Source: Pelargonium nanum (lineage: Eukaryota; Streptophyta; Magnoliopsida; Geraniales; Geraniaceae). From it: DNA of 64,000 nt. Below, one piece after another: positions 63,801-64,000 of the stretch (positions are counted from its first letter, which is position 1; each line of letters starts with the position of its first letter). Location of the stretch: contig JAYMTF010000002.1 in assembly GCA_036897485.1 (NCBI GenBank), positions 1 through 64,000 on the forward strand. The letters run 5' to 3'. The notes below the pieces were generated by a model. It was not told the origin of the DNA. It worked only from the letters and a program-made list of their open reading frames with translations, and did not search any database. The position numbers and the translations under genes were made by a program.

Positions 63801-64000
63801 ATATCCAAAGCAAGATCCCGTATTTTTATTTCAACAATTCGATAGAAGTTTAGTTAGTACATAGTTTATAATCAGATAATAAGTTCGGTCTTTCCTTTTA
63901 TGTGGACTCTTTCCAATAGATATTTGCGGAGTCGACCTTTGAAATTGAAATAGAGCTAAAATCAGGATATATCTTTAAAACTGCCTGCAGGATTACTAAA

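Larger units (their letters stand above)
57927..64000. other. intergenic DNA
   Basis: No gene recognised. It holds a tRNA-like sequence with a perfect AAAGCAA/TTGCTTT hairpin (60,590-60,655 minus), the second copy of the 84-bp repeat (62,396-62,479), a lysine-rich 65-codon frame just left of it (62,200-62,397 minus, probably chance) and a trnN/trnK-like 3' half at 63,745-63,800. Confidence 0.5.

Noticed and set aside
1-64000. CRISPR arrays, insertion sequences, rRNA genes and plastid DNA insertions
   Set aside because: No regularly spaced repeats, no transposase, no conserved rRNA blocks and no plastid gene segments other than plastid-like tRNA remnants were seen.

Overview
This window looks like a gene-poor, AT-rich stretch (G+C roughly one third by eye, not counted) of an expanded flowering-plant mitochondrial genome. 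Three things point there: a nad6 5' half whose protein is almost identical to the angiosperm form, pieces of cox2 and nad3, and a plant-mitochondrial trnfM. Nearly everything else is non-coding, with short chance ORFs on both strands. Very low gene density, decayed tRNA copies and C-to-U editing sites already fixed as T recall the enlarged, fast-evolving mitochondrial genomes of plants such as Silene conica and S. noctiflora. I cannot assign a species, and the base composition seems more AT-rich than is usual for plant mitochondria.

Layout. 1-6 kb: nothing recognisable. 6.08-6.15 kb (minus): trnfM(CAU). 6.2-39 kb: intergenic DNA with three decayed trnQ-like copies (about 20.0, 24.6 and 31.1 kb), several hairpins, one copy of an 84-bp direct repeat (32.0 kb), and a 33.8-38.6 kb section rich in small degenerate repeats. 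39.3-41.6 kb (minus): the only real coding locus. Read in its own direction it has a match to the dicot mitochondrial promoter core (41,580-41,588), a trnN-like sequence lacking its anticodon arm (41,317-41,376), a 293-codon ORF that begins with the start of nad3 and then becomes unrecognisable (41,247-40,366), a spacer of about 500 bp, and a 175-codon in-frame fusion of the first 92 residues of nad6 to a piece of the cox2 CuA domain (39,861-39,334). 41.6-64 kb: intergenic again, with a trnQ-like copy at 45.1 kb, trnN-like remnants at 57.9 and perhaps 63.8 kb, a 23-bp palindrome at 50.1 kb and the second copy of the 84-bp repeat at 62.4 kb.

How it may work. Two long ORFs, each opening with the 5' end of a complex I gene, lie on the same strand behind a promoter-like motif and a tRNA-like element that could be a processing site. 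That is the architecture of recombination-born chimeric mitochondrial loci, the class that includes cytoplasmic male sterility genes. Whether it is expressed, and whether an intact nad6, nad3 and cox2 exist elsewhere in the genome, cannot be told from this window. Across the whole window, GGGCCC-centred palindromes and tRNA T-arm-like motifs recur more often than the composition would predict.
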